Source: Desulfovibrio sp. UIB00 (lineage in GTDB: Bacteria > Desulfobacterota > Desulfovibrionia > Desulfovibrionales > Desulfovibrionaceae). Taken from it: 53,222 nt of DNA. Shown piece by piece: positions 1 to 8,948 of this stretch (its first letter is position 1; every line of letters begins with the position of its first letter). The notes below the pieces were generated by a model. That model saw only the letters and a program-made list of their open reading frames with translations. It did no database searches and was not told the DNA's origin. The stretch lies in assembly GCF_022508225.1 (NCBI RefSeq), contig NZ_JAETXJ010000014.1:1-53222 (forward strand). Direction: 5' to 3'. The position numbers and the translations under genes are program-made.

Positions 1-525
1 GATGAGCAATGGGCGATGGATTTTGTGAGCGATTCCCTTATGGGTGGGCGGCGCATCCGGGTTTTGACAATTGCCGATCTGTGGGATCGTTCAAGCCCCG
101 CGCTCGAAGTGGATATGTCGTTGCCTGGAGTGCGAGTTGTGCGTGTCCTTGAAAGACTACGCCTTCAAGGGCGGTTGCCGCAGCGTATCAAGGTTGATAA
201 TGGGCCGAAATTTAGCGGTAAGGCCCTGGATACATGGGCTTTTGAGCATGGAGTACAAATAGAGTTTACTCGTCCGGGGAATCCTACGGATAATAGGCAC
301 ATTGAAAGCTTTAACGGAAAATTCCGGGATGAGTGTTTAAATCAGAACGTGTTTCTGTCCCTGCACGATGCCCGCAGAACAGTTGAAGCCTGGCGGCATG
401 ATTACAACCAGCGGCGACCTCACAGTCCCTTGGGATGGCTGACACCGGAAGAATTTCGCGAAAAGAATATAACCTGTAACCCATTGGAAACCACCAACTT
501 ACAAGTGGTATACGCAGTGGGGTAA
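1..525 (+). CDS. IS3-family transposase OrfB, 3' part
   Basis: DDE integrase (rve) domain of an IS3-family transposase. The frame is already open at base 1, so the gene starts outside the window. The catalytic triad is visible: Asp at base 19 (WAMDFVSD), Asp at base 196 (KVDNG) and Glu at base 304 (HIESFNGK). The last two are separated by exactly 35 residues, the D(35)E spacing of this family. The usual NGPEF reads NGPKF and the region before the Glu is divergent, so activity is doubtful. Bases 505-531 (ending GGGGTAAGGGTCA) could hold the terminal inverted repeat, but the partner end is not in the window. A decayed relative lies at 31,825-32,560. Confidence 0.85.
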   Translation, partial: DEQWAMDFVSDSLMGGRRIRVLTIADLWDRSSPALEVDMSLPGVRVVRVLERLRLQGRLPQRIKVDNGPKFSGKALDTWAFEHGVQIEFTRPGNPTDNRHIESFNGKFRDECLNQNVFLSLHDARRTVEAWRHDYNQRRPHSPLGWLTPEEFREKNITCNPLETTNLQVVYAVG

Positions 526-684
526 GGGTCAGTCACGCGGCCCTAATGCTAGTGACTGCCAACCTACGATATATGGCTGGGCAAAAGTGGGGCACACAAC
601 GGTATATGAGCATGAACCAAGAGATATCAACTTAAACAGAATGTTTGCGGCTCAATACGAAACCATGCCTTGTCGACTTGTGCG

Positions 685-707
685 AAAAATTCTGGACCCT
701 ACCAGAA
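685..707 (-). terminator. Terminator of the polysaccharide locus
   Basis: On the minus strand TTCTGG, a six-base loop and CCAGAA form a stem followed directly by TTTTT. It lies just past the stop codon of the glycosyltransferase gene ending at 731 and closes the long minus-strand gene series. Confidence 0.65.
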
Positions 708-730
708 CTGTTCTTTAATCTCTGGTCGTA

Positions 731-2236
731 TTATTGTGTCAGCCAAGAATAATCTTTAAATTCTTTAAGCAAATGACATAAAGAATTTTTGTTAGCTTCA
801 AGCGTAAAATGTTTCTGCACATGTTCTTTGCCAAGCATTGCAAGTTTACTCCACAACACTTTATCGGAATACAAACGGATGGCTGCATCGACGAAATCAG
901 AAGAGTTATCTGCAATAGATACTGTTTCATTATTCACCAGCAGCATTCCTTCTGCAGCAATGCTAGTACAGACACAAGGAATCCCCGCCCCCAGGCTCAT
1001 GGCAACTTTACCCTTTATACCTGCTCCATAGCGTAAGGGTGCAAGACATAAACGCATTGAAAGTAGGAGAGGCTCTAGATCTGGTACGAAACCATGAAAA
1101 AACACTCCTTTCACATGCGATAAATCTCTCTCCAATATTTCGCCATGAGAACCAATTATATGCAGGCGCACACCTGGCATCTGTTCGAGAATGCTAGGCC
1201 ATATTTTTTGGCAACACCATAGGATTCCATCAATGTTAGGTTTATGATCAAAATTGCCAAGAAAAAACATATCCTTCCTGACATCAAAGCCTGGTGTGTT
1301 TTCTCTGACTGGCACATTCAAAGCCTGATGAATAGCAACTGGAACACTTAGTCCTGCATGTTGCAGAACTTTTGCATCCTCATTACTGACAGTCATTACA
1401 AGATCACTCTGTTGCATGAGTGAAAGTTCGATACGCTTATTAAAATCTGCCACCATTTTTGCATCAACCCCAGACACAACATTGGCAGCGCGTTCCTCTC
1501 GCAAAAAAGCTACATCCGGAGCATGAAAAATGATGCGTGCAGAAGGAGCGACAATTCGGCACATGGAGAGTACACTTTGTGCTGATTCGCGCCCAATGAT
1601 GAAAAAAGTGGCAAAATCTTTGCCCGTTCGTGCCACAAAATCTTCAGCATTACGGTAGCCATCTTGAGCACAAGGCACATGCACACCGTACTGCTGCGAA
1701 AAAGAAGTGGCATCTGTTTTATCAGCCATGGTCAGTGGTACGAAAACAGAAGAAAAGCCCAATTGCTGCAAATTCAAGAGCAATCCAATAATTGCTAAAT
1801 CACCAGCTGAACTTTCTGCATTGGGGAGATTTGGTCCAACCACAAGCACCGCCCGTGGTTCAACTATGCCAGATACAGCCCTGTTAACTTCCTTTGGCGC
1901 CCGAAACTTGCTAAAAAGATTTGTAAAAATGCCCCGCCTTGAAGATATTAGCAGTGCCAGGGCCTCACGGCAAAGTTGAAGTGCCCCTCCTTTAATATAT
2001 ATATAATAAGCTACCGTGAACCTGATGTCGTCAAGTTTAGCAAATGCGCCGGCGCGGCCCATCTGAACTTTTTTAAACAAGTCAGGCTGCAAAATAGGAT
2101 CTGCCCAATAATTGCACTTGCAACCTATTTCCTTTAACCTTGCATAAACTGACCGAAGTAAAAGGCAAACCAACCACCGTGACAATGCATCTATTTTTTT
2201 CATACACACCTTAATACTAACGACATTCAACCCCAT
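731..2236 (-). CDS. GT4-family glycosyltransferase
   Basis: Predicted cytoplasmic retaining glycosyltransferase of the GT-B fold (501 aa). The C-terminal half has the GT4 donor-site signature: FLGNFDHKPNID, then FHGFVPDLEPLL, then RYGAGIKGKV with GAGIPCV and AAEGM, where Lys and Glu normally contact the nucleotide-sugar. The first 130 residues match no domain I recognise. The C-terminal domain closely resembles the second half of the 817-aa protein at 24,519-26,972, so the two are paralogous. ATG at 2236 has a weak upstream GGAAG; an in-frame ATG at 2203 with AAGGTG close upstream is an equally good start. Last gene of the locus; acceptor and sugar unknown. Confidence 0.82.
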   Translation of the reverse strand: MGLNVVSIKVCMKKIDALSRWLVCLLLRSVYARLKEIGCKCNYWADPILQPDLFKKVQMGRAGAFAKLDDIRFTVAYYIYIKGGALQLCREALALLISSRRGIFTNLFSKFRAPKEVNRAVSGIVEPRAVLVVGPNLPNAESSAGDLAIIGLLLNLQQLGFSSVFVPLTMADKTDATSFSQQYGVHVPCAQDGYRNAEDFVARTGKDFATFFIIGRESAQSVLSMCRIVAPSARIIFHAPDVAFLREERAANVVSGVDAKMVADFNKRIELSLMQQSDLVMTVSNEDAKVLQHAGLSVPVAIHQALNVPVRENTPGFDVRKDMFFLGNFDHKPNIDGILWCCQKIWPSILEQMPGVRLHIIGSHGEILERDLSHVKGVFFHGFVPDLEPLLLSMRLCLAPLRYGAGIKGKVAMSLGAGIPCVCTSIAAEGMLLVNNETVSIADNSSDFVDAAIRLYSDKVLWSKLAMLGKEHVQKHFTLEANKNSLCHLLKEFKDYSWLTQ

Positions 2237-2277
2237 ACTCAGTGGACTTCCAAAGCAAACAATTATCCATGACAGCG

Positions 2278-3501
2278 TTATATGCTGGCAAACAGTATGC
2301 GCTCAAGCTCTGCACACAAGGCATGATAAACAGGTAAATGCAACTCTTGGACAGCGGGCGTCAACGTTTCCGGCATTCGTAACTGCACATCACAATATGG
2401 GGCGACAGCACCAGGAGAATCCCCTGTCAATCCTACCGTACGCAAACCTTTCATCCGTGCTACTCGAAGCGCCTGTACCACATTACGTGAGTTGCCAGAG
2501 GTACTAATAACCCACAAAAGGTCATTACGCTGGCCCAAACCAAACACTTGCTGGGCGAAACAATTTTCAGCGGTGACATCATTCGCAAATGCTGTGGGTA
2601 AAGCCACCCCGCTAACAAGAGAAATTGCTGGAATGGCTCGCTCAAGGCTACCAGCTAGACGCCTTCCCTCCTCATGACCACAGACTCTTTCTAAGGCCTT
2701 TACATCAGTCACAGACAGCGGGCGATCATATAGGAAACGTTTCATCAATTCACCAACGATATGCTCCGCATCTGCAGCACTACCTCCGTTGCCACATGTC
2801 AAAATTTTTCCGCCAGATTGCACACATTCAGCCATCATCGTCACGCAAGTATAGAGCTGAGATTCCAAAGGAATAAGCTTGGGATACCGCTGCAACAGAC
2901 TACTAATATGGGGGGAATCTTTTATCTGGCTCATCGAACATATGCGAGGACTGAGAAACCGCTCTGCCTCAGCAAGTGTAGCTATTTTATTGGCATTTTG
3001 AGGGCAATCCTTCGTGCCGAAATACAAAAGTGTTCCAACTCCCGCCGCTGCACCAGCCTCAATATCATGAATGGAGTCACCAAGCATGATGGAAGCACGC
3101 AAATCAAGGTTAAGTTCCTCAGTGGCCTGAAGAATCATCCCCGGTCCAGGTTTTCTCATTTCAGACGATTTTTTATACTTACCGATGCCGTGCTCTGGAT
3201 GATCTGGACAAAAATAGACCGCATCAAGGAAGGAGTCATGAGCGCAGAATTCATTTCTCATCCATTCCATCAGAATGTGAAACTGCTCTTCAGTGTAGTA
3301 TCCCCTGCCGATACCAGCTTGATTGGTTACTATAACTACCAGATAGCCTGCTTCATGTGCGGCTCGGGCAAGGGGGAAAATGCCGTCAATGAAAACGACG
3401 TCTTTCTTTTGATGAACATACCCGAAGTCGAGGTTGACAACGCCATCTCTATCCAAAAAAAGCGCAGGTTGCCGCATATTGAGCATAGATGTTGTGCCCA
3501 C
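2278..3501 (-). CDS. gmhB-gmhA: GmhB-GmhA fusion: heptose bisphosphatase plus phosphoheptose isomerase
   Basis: Bifunctional enzyme of ADP/GDP-heptose synthesis (407 aa). Residues 12-185 are a HAD phosphatase like D-glycero-D-manno-heptose-1,7-bisphosphate 7-phosphatase: DxD at 17-19 (FLDRDG), TNQAGIGRG, and GDSIHDIEA. The zinc loop is partial: CPDHP (98-102) is there, but the later C-x-C of E. coli GmhB is replaced by KSSEMRKP. Residues 200-407 are a SIS-domain sedoheptulose-7-phosphate isomerase: GNGGSAADAEH, His247 and Glu251, and a late Gln and His eight residues apart, matching the GmhA metal ligands. GTG start preceded by GGAGGG. HddA and HddC in the same locus complete the GDP-heptose route. 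Confidence 0.88.
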   Translation of the reverse strand: MGTTSMLNMRQPALFLDRDGVVNLDFGYVHQKKDVVFIDGIFPLARAAHEAGYLVVIVTNQAGIGRGYYTEEQFHILMEWMRNEFCAHDSFLDAVYFCPDHPEHGIGKYKKSSEMRKPGPGMILQATEELNLDLRASIMLGDSIHDIEAGAAAGVGTLLYFGTKDCPQNANKIATLAEAERFLSPRICSMSQIKDSPHISSLLQRYPKLIPLESQLYTCVTMMAECVQSGGKILTCGNGGSAADAEHIVGELMKRFLYDRPLSVTDVKALERVCGHEEGRRLAGSLERAIPAISLVSGVALPTAFANDVTAENCFAQQVFGLGQRNDLLWVISTSGNSRNVVQALRVARMKGLRTVGLTGDSPGAVAPYCDVQLRMPETLTPAVQELHLPVYHALCAELERILFASI

Positions 3502-3513
3502 TTTCCCTCCACT

Positions 3514-4242
3514 CTATTGCTTCAGATCTTCCAAAATTCTTTTCAATTCAGCAAAATGCTGGAATTTAAGCGGCACCCATTGAGGCGCGCATGACGTGGC
3601 AGAAAATTTAAATACCGGCAACATTGAAAAATGATGCGCTGGATGCATATCAGCCTGTTCATTATCACCAACGACCCATATTTCCTGTGGAGGGATTCCG
3701 AGTCGCTGTATTGCAAGTTCAAATGGAACAAGACCACTTTTATCTATGCCAGCCTCCTCACTTGTTACAATGCAGTCTATGTATTTATCAATATCGAAAT
3801 ATATCAATTTTCGCAACTGTATTTGGGAAGTAAGATCTGTAACTATGGCAATAGCAACCCCAGAAGATTTGAGAAACTCAAACACCTGAATAACATCTGG
3901 GTAAAGTTCTGCAACTTTTAAAAAATTTCGCCAATAACTCTGTTCAAGATCAAGCGCAAGTAATGGCTGTGATTTGAATCCCAACAACTCGAGTGTACGC
4001 ATAAAATATAAAAGACGACTGTGAGAACTCGCCGTTGCTTTCAAGCGCACCTTTAGTTCATTTCGTGCCTGCATGAAGCACTCAGTAAAATTTTTAGATG
4101 TAATCCCATAATCTGTGATGAGTTTTTCCTCTACAGCATTCATCCCAGCATTATGACTAGGTTGATAAGGATAGAGCGTATTATCCATATCAAAAATAAC
4201 TGCATGCGGAAAATTTGGCGATGATATGTGCTGACAAACCAT
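3514..4242 (-). CDS. HAD-family hydrolase (phosphatase-like)
   Basis: Haloacid-dehalogenase-superfamily protein of subfamily I type, 242 aa. Motif I is FDMDNT near residue 17, with nucleophile and acid/base Asp; motif II is IVTDLTS; motif IV is VVGDNEQADM. A helical cap lies between motifs I and II. It is probably a small-molecule phosphatase acting on a sugar phosphate or a related precursor, but the substrate cannot be read from sequence. ATG follows the stop of the upstream gene without a gap, with AAAGGA placed correctly inside that gene, so translation is likely coupled. The neighbour is a P-loop kinase fusion, which suggests the two act on the same metabolite. Confidence 0.75.
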   Translation of the reverse strand: MVCQHISSPNFPHAVIFDMDNTLYPYQPSHNAGMNAVEEKLITDYGITSKNFTECFMQARNELKVRLKATASSHSRLLYFMRTLELLGFKSQPLLALDLEQSYWRNFLKVAELYPDVIQVFEFLKSSGVAIAIVTDLTSQIQLRKLIYFDIDKYIDCIVTSEEAGIDKSGLVPFELAIQRLGIPPQEIWVVGDNEQADMHPAHHFSMLPVFKFSATSCAPQWVPLKFQHFAELKRILEDLKQ

Positions 4243-6312
4243 TTATAATTCCTTTGATTCCATTTTGTCGGCAAGATATCCGAGCACAACAATTTGCATT
4301 ACGCCATCCATACCTCCCGCCCACTGAGGCTCGAGTGCCAGCAAATCTTGAAGATTGGGGAATAGTCGAGGGATAATAAATGCCATGTCTTCCCGCGTCA
4401 GGTCACCCTCAATCGCCAAAGTCATGACGTCAAGATCTTCAGTAAAACGTGCGTCTACTCGCATACCACAAAGGCCTATCAGGCTCCTTACGAGAACATC
4501 TGAAAAATGGGCTCCACGCAACGTCACTTTAAGCCCAAGCTCCGGAGCAAAAGCAGAATCCTGCATATCCTCCAATCGTAGTCGACTGACAGAATACAAT
4601 GAAAAAATGATATCAGCCTGCTTACTTTGGGGGTAAATAAATTGTTCCGCATCGTTCTTGCGCCGCTCAATGCTTGCCAGGACTGAAGCAAGTACGTGTC
4701 CACGTTCAAAACAATCTCTGCGGCATTTAAACCATCGCCGCAAATTTTCGTCCATATCCAAGTATATGCTGATGTCATACAGATTGCGAAGGCTTTTATT
4801 TATAAGCGCGTGCAATCCTGTCACAAGAATGAAATCATTGCCGTGACGCATTTCAGGAGGGGTAAAACGCCCAGTTGTATGGTTGTATTCTCGGCAAACA
4901 ATACTCTTTTTACCGAAAAGAGCTGTCACATCATGAGTAAATTGCCGTAGGTTGTTAGCGCCAGGGTGCAGATGCGTGAACGCCTGCCACATAACTCCAT
5001 AACGATCCCACTGATGGTAGTCATCACCACTTACGTGAGTGATGCATTCTTTGCCAAACATACCGGCCAAAGTCCTAGCCAAACGATCCTTGCCTGTACC
5101 GGAATCACCTGCAACGGCGATTCCCATTGGGCTTCGCCATGTAATGTACGCTTTATTCCGGTACACGTTCTCGCGCAGCATGCTAATGTAAACGACCGCC
5201 CCCCCCAAAACCAAAATACTTATCCAAATGGAATGCACCTGCATTGGCGCATGTCGCATTATGTCAGGGAAAAAGGTACGTAAAGATATCCCTAGCACTG
5301 GCAAATCAGGGCCAGGCCAGAATAGAACCTGCGTTACTGATACAATAACACTGAACACCACAAGAAGAGTTCGGTGCCTTGCGCTGGCCGCCTTGACCTG
5401 AAAAATGGTCATAAAAGGCACAATCCACAAATACCAGCCTGGCGGGGCCGCCGTTGAAAAAACCAGCAGAAAAAAAGATAGACCTAAAATTGTACAAAAA
5501 AGATCAAAAGTCATACGACGAATACGCCAAGCAAAGTACAACCCCAAGCCATAAATGATCGGCGTGAGATAGAGCGTAAGCGCGCCCATCGACAAGTGCA
5601 GGTCAAATATACGGAGCATTTCCGGAGTGCCCAACACCATCAATCTATAACCTGGGGAGAAAAGTGGCGGCACCAAAAAAACAAAACCACCGAGAACAAA
5701 GCCTTTCAAAAAAAATTTCCCAAAGTCTCTCAGTCGCGGGGTAAGAAACAGGTATATAAAGAAAAAAGGCAACACTACGGCCATACTCAGCTTTGCAGAG
5801 CAGGCCAAGGCTACTAAAAATCCAGAAAAAAAAGGCCGCCTCTGCTGCAATGACAATAAGGCGCTAAACAAGAAGCATACAGGTATCGTATCAAGTTGCC
5901 CAACCCAATAAACACCAACAAGTGAAATGGGGGAAAACCAATATGTATGCAGTAGTTGCTCGCCTTTATCTGGCAGTAGCCTCCAAAGGAGATAAAATAG
6001 CCACAAGTCGGCTAATAATAAAGTTAACGATATCCCAAAGCCAAACATACCATGAGAAAGAAATCGTGCTACGGTATAGTCCAGAAATGTGCACGGTAGT
6101 AAAACCGCAAACATTGAAATTCCATAAGGAAAGGCTGTACTATTATGGAATACATAATTCCATGGCACAATACTAGGATTTTGCCAAAAAGCAGCCATAA
6201 ACGGAGTAAACCACTCTGTTTGCGGCGCAGGGACAAGGAGGAGCGCCAAAAAAAATTTTGCCGCACACCCCCAAAGGAATAATGGCTTATGCAAATATTC
6301 CTTCAACTCCAA
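4243..6312 (-). CDS. Polytopic membrane glycosyltransferase-like protein fused to a uridine-kinase-like domain
   Basis: 689 aa in two parts. Residues 1-380 contain about ten hydrophobic segments and resemble GT-C (GT87/mannosyltransferase-like) integral membrane glycosyltransferases; the segment VYWVGQLDTIPV is typical of such proteins. Residues 395-640 form a phosphoribulokinase/uridine-kinase P-loop domain: Walker A GDSGTGKD (402-409), SGDDYHQWDR (428-437), LHPGANNLRQF and YNHTTGRFT, in the order seen in Udk and PRK. The final 70 residues are unassigned. I recognise both halves but not the combination. The likely start is TTG at 6312, with GGAG eight bases upstream and a 10-base overlap with the preceding gene; no ATG occurs until residue 39. 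Confidence 0.75.
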   Translation of the reverse strand: MELKEYLHKPLFLWGCAAKFFLALLLVPAPQTEWFTPFMAAFWQNPSIVPWNYVFHNSTAFPYGISMFAVLLPCTFLDYTVARFLSHGMFGFGISLTLLLADLWLFYLLWRLLPDKGEQLLHTYWFSPISLVGVYWVGQLDTIPVCFLFSALLSLQQRRPFFSGFLVALACSAKLSMAVVLPFFFIYLFLTPRLRDFGKFFLKGFVLGGFVFLVPPLFSPGYRLMVLGTPEMLRIFDLHLSMGALTLYLTPIIYGLGLYFAWRIRRMTFDLFCTILGLSFFLLVFSTAAPPGWYLWIVPFMTIFQVKAASARHRTLLVVFSVIVSVTQVLFWPGPDLPVLGISLRTFFPDIMRHAPMQVHSIWISILVLGGAVVYISMLRENVYRNKAYITWRSPMGIAVAGDSGTGKDRLARTLAGMFGKECITHVSGDDYHQWDRYGVMWQAFTHLHPGANNLRQFTHDVTALFGKKSIVCREYNHTTGRFTPPEMRHGNDFILVTGLHALINKSLRNLYDISIYLDMDENLRRWFKCRRDCFERGHVLASVLASIERRKNDAEQFIYPQSKQADIIFSLYSVSRLRLEDMQDSAFAPELGLKVTLRGAHFSDVLVRSLIGLCGMRVDARFTEDLDVMTLAIEGDLTREDMAFIIPRLFPNLQDLLALEPQWAGGMDGVMQIVVLGYLADKMESKEL

Positions 6313-6890
6313 AGTATAGGCTCCTTAGTACAGACAGCATGAAAAGGAATATCTTCGTTCTGAAGCAATTGACGCATTTGTGGAATCTCCGATGCAGCAT
6401 CTCGACCTTGTAATTCTGGAGATACAATGCACAATTTAAAGCCAGCATCTACCAATTTGCTCGCTGATCCATGGTCGAGCGGAAATTTTGTAAAGCAGTC
6501 AACCCATATCCAATCCACTTTACCAGCAAGCGACATTGCTGTTTCAATACATTCAAATTCTGAAACTCTGACGGCACAACGCCTCTCACCAGATCTGGCT
6601 GTTTTCACCAGAAAAGGAAAGGATTGATCCAGAAAGAAAAAATCTGTTATTCCGTGCTGATGCATCAAAGCTAGAACTCGAGCCTCTAAGCCCTCTTCTT
6701 TTACATTGAGAATAAGTGTTTTATGATGAAAGGACTGAAGCCAATCCTCAAAGTAAGGCCCTTTAACAAAGGGTTCATGGTGAACCACTAATTCTTCGCC
6801 AAAGCTGCGGATATCTACTTCAATACCATAACAAGCCTCCGCCAATTTCAATTCGGCAATTGTGTTGCGCCTATGACAAATAATTACCAT
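6303..6890 (-). CDS. GDPD-like phosphodiesterase (short)
   Basis: A 195-aa TIM-barrel-type protein resembling glycerophosphodiester phosphodiesterase. Conserved features are ICHRRNT at residues 4-10 (GDPDs have AHRG), GIEVDIR with the Glu-x-Asp metal pair, and VVHHEPF supplying the second catalytic His. It is shorter than typical GDPDs (about 240 aa) and the first motif is altered, so substrate and activity are uncertain. Its ATG lies inside the end of the upstream GT2 gene (7-base overlap), and it overlaps the following GT-C/kinase gene by 10 bases, so the three are probably translated together. It may cleave a phosphodiester-linked intermediate made by its neighbours. Confidence 0.6.
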   Translation of the reverse strand: MVIICHRRNTIAELKLAEACYGIEVDIRSFGEELVVHHEPFVKGPYFEDWLQSFHHKTLILNVKEEGLEARVLALMHQHGITDFFFLDQSFPFLVKTARSGERRCAVRVSEFECIETAMSLAGKVDWIWVDCFTKFPLDHGSASKLVDAGFKLCIVSPELQGRDAASEIPQMRQLLQNEDIPFHAVCTKEPILWS

Positions 6891-7609
6891 GAGCTGATCC
6901 CCCGGCGCAACTTCAAGCTATACTCAATAGTGCGCCTAATAAATTTAAGTTTTGCTCTCCAACTTATATTCCAGCTTGAGTGTCCATGTGGCCTATCAGC
7001 AAATTTTACTGGAAATCGCCGGATGTCATAACCCTTCTTATGGGCTGCAACAAGAGCATAAAGATCAAGAGAAAAATCATGTGGTGGGTTCTTCCAAGAT
7101 TCAAATAACTCTCTGTGAAACAAATTGGGTTGAGCATTAATATCCCATAGCGGGCAAAGGAACAACGCACTTTCAAAAACCCCCATCCCAGCTGTAAAGA
7201 ACCTATCCCCAAGAGGGCGCCCCCGCCGGAGTCCCTTAAAAAAAAATCGTTTAGAACTTCTTTCAGCATCTAGTAATGAAAGAGCTAATAATACGTCAGC
7301 AGGGTCCGTTTGCATATCAGCATGCGTCCAACCCAAATAAATCCCCCGGGCCTCACCTAAGCCTCGGAGGATACCGAATCCGTACCCCTGATTTTTATCA
7401 ACCCTCAACGTACTGATATTATGGTATGATTCTGCAGCATCGATAAAAAGCCCGGAAGTTCCATCTGTTGAACCATTGTCAACAAGGAGGAATTCAACCA
7501 TTGGACACAGCTCGCTGAGAGAAGCAAGCCGTTTAATAAGCAAGCAAACATTCTCACCTTCATTATAACAAGGAATTACTAGTGAAACTAAAGGGGCTTC
7601 CATCAACAT
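6884..7609 (-). CDS. GT2 glycosyltransferase, DPM1-like
   Basis: Family 2 glycosyltransferase (241 aa from the chosen start), resembling dolichyl- or polyprenyl-phosphate sugar synthases. Motifs are VSLVIPCYNEGEN at the N-terminus, LLVDNGSTDGT, and HADMQTDP, whose Asp pair normally binds the divalent metal. No C-terminal membrane anchor is evident. Such enzymes load a sugar onto polyprenyl phosphate; with the GtrA flippase (12,301) and the GT-C membrane proteins this fits a three-component decoration system. ATG at 7609 is chosen because GAGGTG lies just upstream and it gives the usual short N-terminus; an ATG at 7657 in the same frame lacks a good ribosome site. Confidence 0.82.
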   Translation of the reverse strand: MLMEAPLVSLVIPCYNEGENVCLLIKRLASLSELCPMVEFLLVDNGSTDGTSGLFIDAAESYHNISTLRVDKNQGYGFGILRGLGEARGIYLGWTHADMQTDPADVLLALSLLDAERSSKRFFFKGLRRGRPLGDRFFTAGMGVFESALFLCPLWDINAQPNLFHRELFESWKNPPHDFSLDLYALVAAHKKGYDIRRFPVKFADRPHGHSSWNISWRAKLKFIRRTIEYSLKLRRGISSW

Positions 7610-7731
7610 ACACCTCGTATCAAAATACACAAAAAGTCTTTTTGCCTGAATAGGCATATGTTACATCTTTATTTTCTAACGCTACAGAACAGATAAAGTT
7701 ATTTGTTGCATTTAGATGGATGCAGTTACTG

Positions 7732-8943
7732 TTAGATGTCGAGAAAAATACGTAAACCTGAAGCACTCTCCAAATCCATAAATAAATTATGTCTCACAAT
7801 AACAATACGTTCGGGTCTATATGATATTTTTATCTGGCGTAACACATCTTCATATTTATTACCCGCCTCGCGGATAACACCATAATAATCAAGGACCAGA
7901 ACTTCTCTAAAATTTCTTGCTAAGGGTATCCCCAAGCTAAAGTTGAATGAGTCTCCAATGACAAGGATTTTCCCTGAAGGAACAGCAGTATTCGTATAAT
8001 ATGTTCCTGCAGAAGAATGTGCTCCTTTATTATCAGGAAAGGCTTCAGCGAGAGTAACCCCAGATATCTTTTCACCAGAGTAAAATTCACCCGATGGGCA
8101 AAGATCATTGTTGTTCATGAAATCAGGCACTCCCACCAAATGAGCCAAATCAGATTGTGTCACGCAAGGACTAAAGTCCGTGGGAGAAAATCGATGACGA
8201 ACAGGTTGGCCAAAGCGTTCAGCGATCATTTCCGATACCATCACTGTGAAAGGCGACCATGACCAATGAAAATTTTTTTGTGGATAAGGTGAGTAGCTTT
8301 TTGCAAAATCTAATGTTTCTTTGAAAGGATACAAAAAGAAATGAGCATATTCAGGATAATGAGTATTAAACCTGGCAATGGCGGCAGATAGGGGGTGATG
8401 ATCTGGGGTTTTCTTGTTTATGACCTTTCGCAAATATAGAGGTAGTTTTTCATAATTGAATAAAGGGCTAGTTGGGACAGCCAACAGAAGTGCTGGTGTG
8501 TTCGATGCACTAAGAATTTTCGATGCAAAGGCCATATGCGCGAATTGTTCTTTATCGAGGGGTATTCCATCACCCGACTCGCCAACTGCATCATACAACT
8601 CTTGATATCTAATACTGCTATTTTGTGGTTCTATGAGATATGCGGTTTCATCTCTTCCTAATGCAACTAACTTTGAGGGGGAAACGCCAAAAAGTCCCAG
8701 TTCAAGGCGACGATAGATTGTAACAAGCTGTTTGCGAAATCCCAGCCTGTCATCAAGCCAATCTTCGACTCCTTTATTGAACCGCCTCAAATCACTGCAG
8801 CTATCTGGAAATGCTGGAAAATCCGCTAACATCCTATTTTCAGATGAAACTTTTCCCGAAAAATTAAAATTTAAAACCGGGAAAAAAACTATCATTGCAA
8901 AAAAACTGCAGCTGATAATGTCAAGAATTCGTTTTGAAAACAT
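7732..8943 (-). CDS. AlgJ/AlgX-like membrane-anchored SGNH protein
   Basis: 403 aa with an N-terminal membrane anchor (residues 7-30) and a large exported domain resembling the AlgJ/AlgX O-acetyltransferase accessory family. A serine motif is present late (VIGDSFNFS), as in the GDS block. The His-containing block reads KNFHWSW where alginate proteins have D-x-H-W, so the usual Asp appears replaced by Asn. It directly follows an MBOAT gene (five-base gap). In known systems the MBOAT protein brings acetyl groups across the membrane and the SGNH partner transfers them to the polymer. The likely role is O-acetylation of the polysaccharide made here; the Asn substitution makes catalysis uncertain. 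Confidence 0.75.
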   Translation of the reverse strand: MFSKRILDIISCSFFAMIVFFPVLNFNFSGKVSSENRMLADFPAFPDSCSDLRRFNKGVEDWLDDRLGFRKQLVTIYRRLELGLFGVSPSKLVALGRDETAYLIEPQNSSIRYQELYDAVGESGDGIPLDKEQFAHMAFASKILSASNTPALLLAVPTSPLFNYEKLPLYLRKVINKKTPDHHPLSAAIARFNTHYPEYAHFFLYPFKETLDFAKSYSPYPQKNFHWSWSPFTVMVSEMIAERFGQPVRHRFSPTDFSPCVTQSDLAHLVGVPDFMNNNDLCPSGEFYSGEKISGVTLAEAFPDNKGAHSSAGTYYTNTAVPSGKILVIGDSFNFSLGIPLARNFREVLVLDYYGVIREAGNKYEDVLRQIKISYRPERIVIVRHNLFMDLESASGLRIFLDI

Positions 8944-8948
8944 AACAA

